From Comamonadaceae bacterium (GTDB lineage Bacteria; Pseudomonadota; Gammaproteobacteria; Burkholderiales; Burkholderiaceae_C), in contig JAIYCG010000006.1 of NCBI GenBank assembly GCA_027488115.1, positions 1 to 41,193 of the forward strand: a stretch of 41,193 bases of DNA, read 5' to 3'. A model generated the notes under the pieces. It ran no database searches. It had not been told where the DNA came from and saw only the letters and a program-made list of their open reading frames with translations. The position numbers were made by a program, and so were the translations under genes. Positions 1 through 8,373 of the stretch are shown here, piece after piece (positions within the stretch are counted from its first letter, which is position 1; each line of letters begins with the position of its first letter).

Positions 1-367
1 AGAAACCATCTTTGTCTTTAAAACCATCTGGAATCTCATTCCACCGCTGAGGTTTGTAAGGGGTGAGCACACCAGCTTCACGCGCTTGTGGTCCAAATTG
101 ACCACCAAGGTAGGTAATGTCGGCCACAGGATTGTTCTTTTCTGCAATCAATGCGGCCATCGATTGGCCAGAATTTTTGTTATCGGGAGGAACTGAAATA
201 TTGAGTTTTTGGTTAACCAGTTTCAGCATGCCTCCCCAATCTGCCCATTCAGTTGGACAGTTGTAGCAGAGTGCTCGAGCTGCCTGAGCGAAGGCGCTAA
301 AAGGTGCGGGTAAAACAGCGGCAGCAGTCATTGCGGCTGTAGTCTGGATGAGGCGACGACGATCCAT
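1..367 (-). CDS. ABC-type extracellular solute-binding protein, N-terminal part (runs off the left edge)
   Basis: I translated this by hand from the ATG at 367-365. An AGGAG lies 6 nt upstream of that ATG. The protein begins MDRRRLIQTTAAMTAAAV and is followed by a hydrophobic stretch and an ALA/AQA-like cleavage region, so it is probably exported, perhaps by Tat because of the RRR. The mature part (CYNCPTEWADWGGMLK, then an SGQSMAAL stretch) reads like a family 1 periplasmic binding protein of an ABC importer. About 122 residues are present and the C-terminus is outside the window. It faces the TonB receptor gene across 229 nt. The ligand cannot be read from this part; its setting among phosphorus genes and a Pho-box-like site upstream suggest a phosphorus compound, but this is inference. 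Confidence 0.75.
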   Translation of the reverse strand, partial: MDRRRLIQTTAAMTAAAVLPAPFSAFAQAARALCYNCPTEWADWGGMLKLVNQKLNISVPPDNKNSGQSMAALIAEKNNPVADITYLGGQFGPQAREAGVLTPYKPQRWNEIPDGFKDKDGF

Positions 368-421
368 TGGATTCTCCTAAGTGTGACAACTAAATACCTT
401 TTTTTAGGCTAACTAAAGTAA

Positions 422-439
422 ATGACAAAGCTATGACTT
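422..439 (-). promoter_or_regulatory. Pho-box-like site upstream of the solute-binding protein gene
   Basis: On the minus strand this reads AAGTCATAGCTTTGTCAT. Its two half-sites, GTCATA and TGTCAT, sit 11 nt apart, the spacing of a PhoB box. By my alignment it matches 13 of 18 positions of CTGTCATA(A/T)A(A/T)CTGTCA(T/C). It lies 55-72 nt upstream of the solute-binding gene and points toward it. I see no convincing -10 element downstream. It could also act on the divergent TonB receptor gene. Confidence 0.4.
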
Positions 440-596
440 GGATTCTGATCTGTCCTATCGGGGGCATGTGTCCTCATGAGTTTTAGAGCCATTTCCTAGC
501 CTCAAGCAGTGACCGCAATTGAACCTTCGAAATTAATATCTTCGTCATATTTCAAAACAAGAATGTAATTCTTCGACGATTCTTACAAATTTGAAA

Positions 597-3125
597 ATGA
601 AAACCTCAAACGCCGTTCCTTACAAACTCTCCTTGCTTGCTGTCGGTACTTTGATGACATGCCAAGCAATTGCCCAGCAAGCAGCAGCGCCTTCTGGCAG
701 TGTTGAAACGGTTGTAATTACAGGGCAAGCATCCAGCCTAAGCAAATCTCTCATTGCGCAAGACGCATCCAACAAAATTATCAGTGTGATCAGTGCCGAT
801 GACATTGGCAGATTGCCAGACATTAACGCTGCAGAAGCCTTGGCTCGCATGCCAGGCATCTCCGTACAGCGTGATCAGGGCGAGGGTCGTTATGTGGTTG
901 TTCGCGGCCTAGGCCCAGACCTCAACACAGTCACCATCAATGGTGCCTTGGTTCCAGCACCAGAAAATGGTCGACGCGGCGTGTCTTTAGATGTATTGCC
1001 TGCAGGCATGATTCATTCATTGGAAGTCACCAAAACTCTCACGCCCGACATGGATGCCAACTCCTTGGGCGGCACCATCGAGGTCAAAACACTTTCTGCA
1101 TTCGATATTCCTAAAAAGCTACTTTCTGTTAACGGCGGAGCGGGATACGACCAACTCTCCAAGCAAAGCAACCCATTTGGCAGCGCGCTTTGGGCCGATC
1201 GCTTTATGGATGGCAAACTGGGTGTTGCCATGGGCTTTAGTTCCGAAACGCGTAAATTTGCTTCAGACGATGTCGAAACAGGTGGTGGTTGGTCTGCTGG
1301 CAAACTGACTTCGGTTGAACTGCGTGATTATTTGCCTGTTCGCGAGCGCAATGCTTTGTCATTGAACTTAGATTACCGTGCCAACAAAGATCAAACCTTG
1401 TATTCAAAGACTTTTTGGAGTGCATTCAGCGATTCTGAGCGTCGTGATCGCCTCGGTATCAGTAACATCACAGGCGGTTCTGCAGCTGAAGATACACCTT
1501 TCAACGCCCGTGCAGAGCGTAATTTAAGACAGCGAAAATACACACGTGACATCGTATCTCAAGTCATTGGTGGAACGCATGCATGGGACAATTGGAAACT
1601 AGAAGGTCGCCTTGGATTTAGTTCTGCCAACGAAGATCAACCCGACGCTTTGAATAGCGTGGCATTCAGACAAAACGTGACGGGCTTGACCTTCAAGGAC
1701 ACAATGCTGCCTGTAATCACAGCGCCTGCAGGCAGCTCTCTTTATGACCCCACCAAGTTCACACTCAACGCCATCACATTTCAATCTAGGTTGAGTAAAG
1801 ACAACGAAAACCATGGCAAATTTGATTTGAGCCGAAAGCTTAACTTTGGAGAAGTCGACAGCACTTTGAAGTTTGGATTCAAGTCAAGCCGTCGTGAAAA
1901 AACCAACGACACGGACCAGTGGACTTTTAACAGCTCAAGCGTGACCAGCCCTAACTATTGGGGTGCAGGTCCAACCACACTGAATGCTTTCAATGGCAGC
2001 AATTTGGTTGATTTTCCGCAACAAATTGGTCTGTCAATTGATCCCGCTTTGGTTCGTGCACGTGTTGCTGGCTTGAACAAGACCGGCGCATTGATTGCTT
2101 CCACCTCTGCTGTCAGCGACTGGCGCATGAATGAAAATATTGATGCTTACTACGCACAGACTTCTACAGACGTGGGTAACTGGAACATTTTGGCAGGTGT
2201 GCGTCAAGAAAACACCAACTTTGAAGCACGCGGCAATCAGTTTTTAAACAATGTGGTAACGCCCAAAACTACAAATCGTAGTTTTGGCAACACCCTTCCC
2301 AATTTGCAAATTCGCAACAACTTGGACAAAGAAACAAGTCTGCGCGCTGCTTTGACAAACTCTGTGGTCAGAGCCAACTTTAGTCAATTGGCACCAGGTG
2401 TTTCTTACAGCTCGCCCACAGAGGCTACCATTGGCAACCCCGATTTGAAGCCGCTGACCTCCGCCAATTTTGATGCAGGCGTTGAACGCATGCTTGGCAA
2501 AGACGGCGTGGTTTCTTTCTATTACTTCACCAAAGACATCAAGGATTTCACTTACACCACCAACATGGCGGGCACGGGCCAATGGGCGGGCTTCACCTCT
2601 GCTGTCTTAGCAGTGAATGGTGAGAAAGCCAAAGTCAAGGGTTATGAATTGGCTTACACGCAAGCACTTCGTCAGTTGCCAGGTGCCTTGAGTGGATTGA
2701 TTGTGGGCGCAAACACCACCATCACTGACTCAACAACGGTATTGTCACGCTTTGACAAGCCAAGCAATAAAATGCTCTCTCGTGAAGTAGCACTGCCAGG
2801 TCAATCAGACAGGGTTGTCAATTTGGTATTAGGTTATGAAGCCGGTCCTTGGAGTGCGCGCGTGGCATCCAACTCTAAATCACGTTACCTGTTGCAAACT
2901 GGCAGTGACGTGGTTGATGCAAATCTAGACGCATGGGTAGATGGCCAGAAGCAGATTGATTTGTCTGTTAAGTATCAGATCAACAAAACAACGCTGCTTT
3001 CGTTTGAAGGCTTGAACTTGAACAAAGAAAAGTACTACGTATACCTTGGTAATCAGAAGTACAACTTCCAAAATGAGCAATATGGCCGTACATTCCGCAT
3101 ATCTCTCACCATGACTCAGTTCTAA
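597..3125 (+). CDS. TonB-dependent outer-membrane receptor
   Basis: This is an outer-membrane gated channel that would use TonB energy for uptake. A signal peptide (about residues 1-27, ending AIAQ) is followed by a plug domain at about 50-165. The plug includes DDIGRLPDINAAEALARMPG, VVVRGLGPDLNTVTING and a segment ending SLGGTIEVKT. The remainder reads as beta-barrel and ends in a C-terminal Phe (SLTMTQF). The plug wording fits the Caulobacter/Xanthomonas-type TonB receptor subfamily, whose members often take up carbohydrates or other organic nutrients. I prefer the ATG at 597 to the in-frame TTG at 591; neither has a clear ribosome site. The stop codon abuts the ATG of the phytase gene, so the two are probably translated together, and inositol phosphates or their products are the obvious candidate substrate (inference). 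Confidence 0.88.
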   Translation: MKTSNAVPYKLSLLAVGTLMTCQAIAQQAAAPSGSVETVVITGQASSLSKSLIAQDASNKIISVISADDIGRLPDINAAEALARMPGISVQRDQGEGRYVVVRGLGPDLNTVTINGALVPAPENGRRGVSLDVLPAGMIHSLEVTKTLTPDMDANSLGGTIEVKTLSAFDIPKKLLSVNGGAGYDQLSKQSNPFGSALWADRFMDGKLGVAMGFSSETRKFASDDVETGGGWSAGKLTSVELRDYLPVRERNALSLNLDYRANKDQTLYSKTFWSAFSDSERRDRLGISNITGGSAAEDTPFNARAERNLRQRKYTRDIVSQVIGGTHAWDNWKLEGRLGFSSANEDQPDALNSVAFRQNVTGLTFKDTMLPVITAPAGSSLYDPTKFTLNAITFQSRLSKDNENHGKFDLSRKLNFGEVDSTLKFGFKSSRREKTNDTDQWTFNSSSVTSPNYWGAGPTTLNAFNGSNLVDFPQQIGLSIDPALVRARVAGLNKTGALIASTSAVSDWRMNENIDAYYAQTSTDVGNWNILAGVRQENTNFEARGNQFLNNVVTPKTTNRSFGNTLPNLQIRNNLDKETSLRAALTNSVVRANFSQLAPGVSYSSPTEATIGNPDLKPLTSANFDAGVERMLGKDGVVSFYYFTKDIKDFTYTTNMAGTGQWAGFTSAVLAVNGEKAKVKGYELAYTQALRQLPGALSGLIVGANTTITDSTTVLSRFDKPSNKMLSREVALPGQSDRVVNLVLGYEAGPWSARVASNSKSRYLLQTGSDVVDANLDAWVDGQKQIDLSVKYQINKTTLLSFEGLNLNKEKYYVYLGNQKYNFQNEQYGRTFRISLTMTQF

Positions 3126-4652
3126 ATGTTCATTTCAATTGATCAGTGGAAGAGGGCTTTGCCCTCTTTCTTCTTTGTGTCAGGCGCTTGTTTAGCAAGC
3201 CATTTCGCGTGGTCTGCTGGTCACTACACCACCAAAACCACGTATCAACCTCAGCAACAACAAGCTAACTACGAGCCGGTGCCCAATGGGTTTGTGCCTA
3301 TTCATACACAGTTGGTCGCGCGGCATGGCTCTCGCGGACTGTCTGGCATGAAAGCTGATGTGGCTTTGCTGAATCTCTGGAGATTGGCACAGCAACAAAA
3401 TGCTCTAACCCCTTTGGGGGAGCAGCTGGGTCCGCAACTTGAAAAGTTGATTGAAGTCAATGCATTGTTGGGATATGGCGTCCTTAGCAGCCCGCCGGGA
3501 TATGGCAACTTGTCTTTAAAGGGAGTGCAAGAGCACGAGGCCTTGGCACAAAGAATGGTGCAGCGTATGCCTGGTCTGTTTGCTCAAATAGAAGATGCAG
3601 CCATGACGTCTAGCGTGCCACCAATCAGAGTTCAGCACTCGGGGGTTAACAGAGCCAAAGACAGTGCCCAATCTTTTGTTAACTCCTTGGTGAATCAAAA
3701 GCCCAAACTTAAGCCACTCATTGATTCCCCAACTGTCGATCGATTTTTACTTTACTTTCATCGCTTGAATGAACGCCAAGATGCTGCAAATAAAGTGTCT
3801 GATCAAAATGCCAAGACATTTAAAAGCAGTCTAGCGTATCAAGCCTATAGCAAAAGTGTTCGCGTATCTTCTAAAGTAGACTCAATTCAAAACTCGGACG
3901 ATATGCGATCTGCCGCAAAGTCCGTTTTATCGCGCTTGTTTAAGCCAGCATTTTTAGAGTCTCTGCAAAATGGAAAATTGAGTGTCTCCAACACTGGTAA
4001 ATTCAGTTTCAAAACAAAAGATGGTTTTTACCAAGCGCAATTGGAGGGTGATGGCCGCACTCAAATTCGCACACCCATTGACGCTCTTTTAGCATTGTCT
4101 TCAGTCTATGAAATTGCACCCAGTCTCCAGCATGAACTAGGGTTTGATTTTGATGCTTATTTCACCTCCTCAGATGCCAAAGTTTTGGCGGAGGCCAATG
4201 ACGCTGAAGATTTTTACGTTAAGGGCCCAGGTATTGCTGAAGACGAACCTGTTAACCATGCAATAGCAGAGGGTTTATTGAAAGATTTTTTTGAGCAAAT
4301 TCAAAAAACGAATCAAAGTACCTTGCGGGCAGGTGCAAGTTTGAGATTTACGCATGCAGAAATAATCGTTCCATTTGCGAGTATTCTAAAAATCCCCGCT
4401 TTGACTCAGCCCTTGCCATTAAGTCAAAACTATTCGTACGCAAGCAGTGCTTGGAGAGGTGAGTTGATAGCGCCACTTGCAGCCAACGTTCAATGGGATA
4501 CCTTTAGAAATTCTCAAGGTTTGCTGATCGTCCGAATGCTTTACAACGAAAAAGAAACGAACTTCAAGCCGCAATGTAATTCTGCAAAGCTACATCCACA
4601 AAGCTTTTTTTATGAATTCAATGCGCTGATGACTTGCTATTCAGCCCAATAG
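3126..4652 (+). CDS. Exported MINPP-like histidine phosphatase (phytase)
   Basis: This is a 508-residue member of the histidine acid phosphatase branch. The catalytic signature is LVARHGSRGLSG with R66-H67-G68; the His forms the phospho-enzyme in this family. The second active-site motif is HAE (residues 410-412, in FTHAEIIVPF) instead of the HD of classical acid phytases, which is the hallmark of multiple inositol polyphosphate phosphatases. The C-terminal VRMLYNEKE also fits that group. A hydrophobic N-terminus (residues 10-30) indicates export. The ATG follows the TAA of the TonB receptor gene directly (TAAATG) and has no ribosome site of its own, so translational coupling is likely. Expected role: stepwise dephosphorylation of phytate in the periplasm or at the surface. 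Substrate range is not shown by the sequence. Confidence 0.85.
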   Translation: MFISIDQWKRALPSFFFVSGACLASHFAWSAGHYTTKTTYQPQQQQANYEPVPNGFVPIHTQLVARHGSRGLSGMKADVALLNLWRLAQQQNALTPLGEQLGPQLEKLIEVNALLGYGVLSSPPGYGNLSLKGVQEHEALAQRMVQRMPGLFAQIEDAAMTSSVPPIRVQHSGVNRAKDSAQSFVNSLVNQKPKLKPLIDSPTVDRFLLYFHRLNERQDAANKVSDQNAKTFKSSLAYQAYSKSVRVSSKVDSIQNSDDMRSAAKSVLSRLFKPAFLESLQNGKLSVSNTGKFSFKTKDGFYQAQLEGDGRTQIRTPIDALLALSSVYEIAPSLQHELGFDFDAYFTSSDAKVLAEANDAEDFYVKGPGIAEDEPVNHAIAEGLLKDFFEQIQKTNQSTLRAGASLRFTHAEIIVPFASILKIPALTQPLPLSQNYSYASSAWRGELIAPLAANVQWDTFRNSQGLLIVRMLYNEKETNFKPQCNSAKLHPQSFFYEFNALMTCYSAQ

Positions 4653-4814
4653 TTGCAATATCTCGGTTACTTTTAGCACTTAATTGACTGACCTTGATGA
4701 TTTTCAGGTGCTGTATTTTAATTTCACAACCATACTACTTCTATACTACTTTGAGTTACCAGAAAGCAGCTAACTCATTGAATTCATTGAGGAAAGTAGT
4801 GGTCTAAAGGAGTC

Positions 4815-4859
4815 TTCACACTGCAGGGGTCGCAAGTTCGAAACTTGCATCGCCCACCA
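4815..4859 (+). pseudogene. 3' fragment of tRNA-Val(CAC), probable integration-site remnant
   Basis: The last 45 nt of a tRNA are intact. They comprise an anticodon loop TTCACAC (anticodon CAC), the 3' anticodon strand TGCAG, variable loop GGGTC, T-arm GCAAG-TTCGAAA-CTTGC, acceptor strand ATCGCCC, discriminator A and an encoded CCA. The 5' half is missing: there is no GGGCGAT acceptor strand, no D-arm, and the bases before the loop (GAGTC) do not pair with TGCAG. It therefore cannot be a working tRNA. Such 3' fragments are typically left at the far end of an element that integrated into a tRNA gene. Given the orientation, the element would lie to the left. Confidence 0.8.
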
Positions 4860-4947
4860 CCAAACTAAATCTTGAAGACTATCAATATCTTAGGTAATTT
4901 TCAGGATTCCAATCCTAGCTCATCAAGCTTAAGCACTGCCAACAAGA

Positions 4948-5742
4948 CTAGACTTTGATTTTGAAATGCTCTAACCCACGCTCAGTCCAATGCACACCAT
5001 GACGTTCTTCGACTTTGAACCAATGAGCAGCATCTGAATCAGATGGCTCTGATGCAATGGTGGTGATAGGGTGTATGCCTTGTTCTTTGGCACGCGTATG
5101 GGGTGCGCCAAAGTACATGCTGGGGGACTGATCGTCGCTTGAGTATCTAAAGGCCCAGATGTCCTTGCCGTTGGTCAGGGCGCATGAAATTCGCATAGGT
5201 TCATCCGCGTGGTGCCGATCCATGATTTTTGCGACATCACGTAAAGTTTCTTGAATGGCCGCAATGGGGTCATGAATCAAACCCTTGCTCAATGCCACTA
5301 AAAACAGGGCTTCGCTGTCGGTAGTGCCCTCTCTGTGTGGATAGTGCAAGTGGTCGATGAGGTCTTCGACATCTTTTCGGCAGTCATGCCAATTGCCAAC
5401 TTTGCCGTTGTGCATGAAGGCCCAGTTTTGCCACGTAAATGGATGGCAGTTGCTTCTGTTGACCGCTGTGCCAGTGGTCGCGCGAACATGGGCAAAAAAT
5501 AATCTGGTTTGTATATGGGCTGCAAGGGAGCGCAGGTTACTGTCGTTCCAGGCTGGCAAGATGTCTTTGAAAAGACCTGGTGCGGTGCGGTTGTTGTACC
5601 AAGCAACGCCGAAACCATCGCCATTGGTAACCCAGGCAGACTGGGTTGCGGCCAAGCTTTGGCTCACGATGGAATGCTCTTGGTGAAAAATCAAGTCTTC
5701 AAGGTAAATCTCAGGACCCGCATAAGCAACCCATCTGCACAT
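4948..5742 (-). CDS. Class II glutamine amidotransferase (YafJ-like)
   Basis: The protein starts MCRWVAYAGPE, so Cys2 becomes the N-terminal nucleophile after Met removal, as in Ntn-type glutaminase domains. Other family motifs are FAHVRATTG, NCHPF and FMHNGKVGN, which shape the glutamine pocket. At 264 residues it consists of the glutaminase domain alone and resembles the YafJ/EgtC group of stand-alone amidotransferases. The acceptor of the ammonia is not evident and no synthetase partner is nearby. GAGG lies 6 nt upstream of the ATG. It is encoded on the right side of the tRNA scar and so is probably ancestral chromosome. It has no obvious link to phosphorus metabolism. Confidence 0.88.
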   Translation of the reverse strand: MCRWVAYAGPEIYLEDLIFHQEHSIVSQSLAATQSAWVTNGDGFGVAWYNNRTAPGLFKDILPAWNDSNLRSLAAHIQTRLFFAHVRATTGTAVNRSNCHPFTWQNWAFMHNGKVGNWHDCRKDVEDLIDHLHYPHREGTTDSEALFLVALSKGLIHDPIAAIQETLRDVAKIMDRHHADEPMRISCALTNGKDIWAFRYSSDDQSPSMYFGAPHTRAKEQGIHPITTIASEPSDSDAAHWFKVEERHGVHWTERGLEHFKIKV

Positions 5743-5806
5743 GATGACCTCGGCTAAAAATTCAAAATATGCCGAAGTCTATGGGAGTTCCGTGTAATTT
5801 CAATTG

Positions 5807-6688
5807 CTAATTGCCCTTAGATCTAGGATTTGATTCATTTGTTTGCTTGACCCAAGCTTCACTGCGTCTCCAAAGCTCAGCAGCCAATTCAGAATTTTGG
5901 CCCAACGCTGCCGGCTGCATCGGTTTAGAGTCTGCATAGTACAAGCCTGACTCTTGGTGAGGTGCATGCATTGCACAGTGCAGTGTTGTGAGAGCACCTT
6001 CTTCTGGAGTCAGAAAACCCCTTAGCCGCAACAATGGACGTGCCCAGTTGGGCAAGGCTCGCCAGATTTCGGTGTCAACCACGCCAGGATGTAAAGAGTA
6101 AGTAGAAATCGATGTTCCCTTAACACGCTTAGCCAGTTCTGCGCTAAACAGTAAGTTGGCTAATTTTGATACTGCGTATTCGTGAATGCCAGTCCACGAA
6201 CGGGTAGGCTGACACAATGCATCCCAATCGATACCTGCTGTTCGCTTGTGGGCACGGCTTGATACAGTGACGATACGAGAAAGACCTGAAGATTGCATTT
6301 TTTCTAACAGCAATTGGGTCAGCAAAAAGTGACCCAAGTGATTCACTCCAAAAGTCATCTCAAATCCATCTTTGGTTAATCCTCTGAGACCCGCTACCCC
6401 TGCGTTGTTGACGAGAAGATGCAAGGGCAAATTGAGTTGAAGAAAAAGTTGCGCGCACTCCCTAACTGATGCAAGGCTGGCCAAATCCAAAGGCAGGAAT
6501 ATGGCCTGCTCATCAACACCTAGCGATTTAATGTGGTCTAAAACAGCTTGAGTTCTTTCAAGTGAACGTCCTGCTATAACGACTTTAAAACCTTTTTTAG
6601 CCAGTTCTATGGCTGTGATGCGTCCAATTCCGACATTGCCCCCAGTAATCAGTGCTACTTGGCCTTGGATATAAAACTCTTGATTCAT
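5807..6688 (-). CDS. Short-chain dehydrogenase/reductase
   Basis: This is a 293-residue classical SDR. The cofactor-binding motif TGGNVGIG spans residues 15-22, NNAG follows as LLVNNAGVAGL, the catalytic Ser lies in IVTVSSRAHK, and the catalytic pair is YAVSK. The overall wording resembles retinol-dehydrogenase or WW-domain oxidoreductase-like SDRs that use NADP(H). The substrate cannot be predicted. It is co-directional with the monoester hydrolase gene upstream (111-nt gap) and the amidotransferase downstream (64-nt gap), so it may or may not be read through from the transporter operon. Confidence 0.88.
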   Translation of the reverse strand: MNQEFYIQGQVALITGGNVGIGRITAIELAKKGFKVVIAGRSLERTQAVLDHIKSLGVDEQAIFLPLDLASLASVRECAQLFLQLNLPLHLLVNNAGVAGLRGLTKDGFEMTFGVNHLGHFLLTQLLLEKMQSSGLSRIVTVSSRAHKRTAGIDWDALCQPTRSWTGIHEYAVSKLANLLFSAELAKRVKGTSISTYSLHPGVVDTEIWRALPNWARPLLRLRGFLTPEEGALTTLHCAMHAPHQESGLYYADSKPMQPAALGQNSELAAELWRRSEAWVKQTNESNPRSKGN

Positions 6689-6799
6689 TGCAGAAGACTT
6701 TCCTCATTGCATTCAATGACAAACATGAGGTTGCCACTGAGTTGTGACTCGATCAAGTTCATCATGAGCTGCCCATTCAAATACGAAGTTGAGATGTTG

Positions 6800-8341
6800 T
6801 TACAACCGTTCTGTAAGTCCTTCTGGACTGGCTGCATAGCCTGTCAGTGTTTTGTCTGCATGCTTTAAACGCCAGTTGAGCATTTTTTGCGCGTAAACCA
6901 GCATCGTTGCAGCGTATTCGGGTTGCATCGCCACGTTGTTCATCTGATGGGGATCATTTTTCAAGTCGAAAAATAAGGGCGGTAGTGCCGGAAAATGAAC
7001 GTATTTGTAGTTTTCATCCTGCACCACAGCCAAAGAACTCTCATCCATGTGCGTTCCTAAAACGTCTTCAGGTTTTGAGTAGAAAATATTTCGGTAATCG
7101 TATTCATAGTGCACTTCTGTGCGCCACTTGGGGTGTGCTTTGCCTTCGTGCAAGAAATGAGTCAAAGACTCACCATCACATGCCCTGGGAACGGGCTGTC
7201 CGAGCCAGTCCAAAATGGTTGGCATCGTGTCGATGGTTTCAGTAAATTGTTTGACAACACTACCTCGCGAGATATCTGCAGAAGCTGCTGGGTCACGCAC
7301 AATCATTGGAATATGAAAGCTTTGGTCAAAATAGCCAATTTTTCCTAGCAGGTGATGATCACCCAACTGCTCGCCATGATCGCTTGTGAAAACAATCAAT
7401 GTGTTATCCCATTGACCTGTCTCTTTGAGAAGCGAAAATACACGACCGAGCTGATCATCAATTTCAGTCATCAGTCCGTAGTAGGTCGCACGCATTTGTT
7501 GAACTTCGGCCTCTGTCATGCTACTGCCAAGTCCTTGACCATTTTGAAAAAAACTTTTTCTGGTGATGTTGTCTATATAGAACTTGAGCAAGGGATGTTG
7601 TGCAGATTCTTGTGCTGGCGTTTGGGCACGAATTGGTTTGGGACACTCGGCTGCAGAATACATGTCGTTGTAAGGAGCAGGCGCAGCAAAAGGCGGGTGA
7701 GGGCGGTAATAGCCGAGATGCAAAAACCAAGGTTTGTTTTGAACACTGCGTAAATAGTCCATTGCTCGATCTGTAAACCATGTAGTGTCAGACAAATGAG
7801 CCGGAATTCGGCTAGGCTTGTTGGTTGCCCCAACTTCTTCTGCTTCTAAATTGTCAGGAAGCCAAATGTCCCAAGGATTTTCAGGCAACTGCACGCCTTG
7901 TGACTCAAGCCATCCAAAGTAAGCTTCCATTTTCAGGCCCCACGAACCCACAGGCTTCCAACCTTCCATGTCACTGCCGAGAACCTTGAAGCGAGGGTCT
8001 TGGGCTGCAGTATCTCGCGGGTCGGGCGTGGTGGTGGTGTAGCCAACCAGTGCTGGCTCGTATCCAGCCTTGCGAACTTCAATTGCCAAGTTGGTGTGTC
8101 GCGCATCAAGTGGAATGGTGTTTTGAACTGCACGGTGGTTCATCATGTACAAGCCTGTCAATAAACTTGCGCGACCCGGGCCACACGGAACCGCTTGTGT
8201 AAAGTGATTGGCAAAGGTTACCCCTTGTTTGGCCAATGCTTCAATGTTGGGCGTTTTAATTAAAGGGTGACCGAGCATGGCCAAGGTATCACCTCGCCAT
8301 TGGTCGACCACGATCAAGAGAACGTTTTTTTTCTGTTGCAT
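6800..8341 (-). CDS. pehA: Phosphonate monoester hydrolase / phosphodiesterase (sulfatase fold)
   Basis: This cytoplasmic enzyme of the alkaline phosphatase superfamily is predicted to cleave phosphonate monoesters and phosphodiesters. The sulfatase-type signature CGPGRASLLTG contains Cys53, the residue converted to formylglycine. Metal-binding segments are VVDQW (Asp13) and TSDHGEQLGDHHLLGKIGY. As I remember the Rhizobium/Burkholderia PMH enzymes (about 514 residues), stretches such as YTTTTPDPR, MNHRAVQNT and WRLKHAD are shared, so I prefer this to arylsulfatase. I chose the ATG at 8341 (513 aa, GGAA upstream) over an in-frame start at 8410, which would overlap the permease gene. It is the last gene of the ABC importer operon, 32 nt after the permease. 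There is no signal peptide, so its substrate must be imported. Confidence 0.85.
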   Translation of the reverse strand: MQQKKNVLLIVVDQWRGDTLAMLGHPLIKTPNIEALAKQGVTFANHFTQAVPCGPGRASLLTGLYMMNHRAVQNTIPLDARHTNLAIEVRKAGYEPALVGYTTTTPDPRDTAAQDPRFKVLGSDMEGWKPVGSWGLKMEAYFGWLESQGVQLPENPWDIWLPDNLEAEEVGATNKPSRIPAHLSDTTWFTDRAMDYLRSVQNKPWFLHLGYYRPHPPFAAPAPYNDMYSAAECPKPIRAQTPAQESAQHPLLKFYIDNITRKSFFQNGQGLGSSMTEAEVQQMRATYYGLMTEIDDQLGRVFSLLKETGQWDNTLIVFTSDHGEQLGDHHLLGKIGYFDQSFHIPMIVRDPAASADISRGSVVKQFTETIDTMPTILDWLGQPVPRACDGESLTHFLHEGKAHPKWRTEVHYEYDYRNIFYSKPEDVLGTHMDESSLAVVQDENYKYVHFPALPPLFFDLKNDPHQMNNVAMQPEYAATMLVYAQKMLNWRLKHADKTLTGYAASPEGLTERL

Positions 8342-8373
8342 TTTATTTTCCAATTCAAAAGAAGTGAGGTTAT

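Noticed and set aside
4770..4859. A complete tRNA gene around the T-arm and CCA end
   Set aside because: No acceptor 5' strand, no D-arm and no paired anticodon stem precede the loop; only the 3' half is tRNA-like.
6800..8341. Arylsulfatase or choline sulfatase
   Set aside because: The CxPxR motif is shared, but length and several segments fit the phosphonate monoester hydrolase group better; biochemical proof is lacking.
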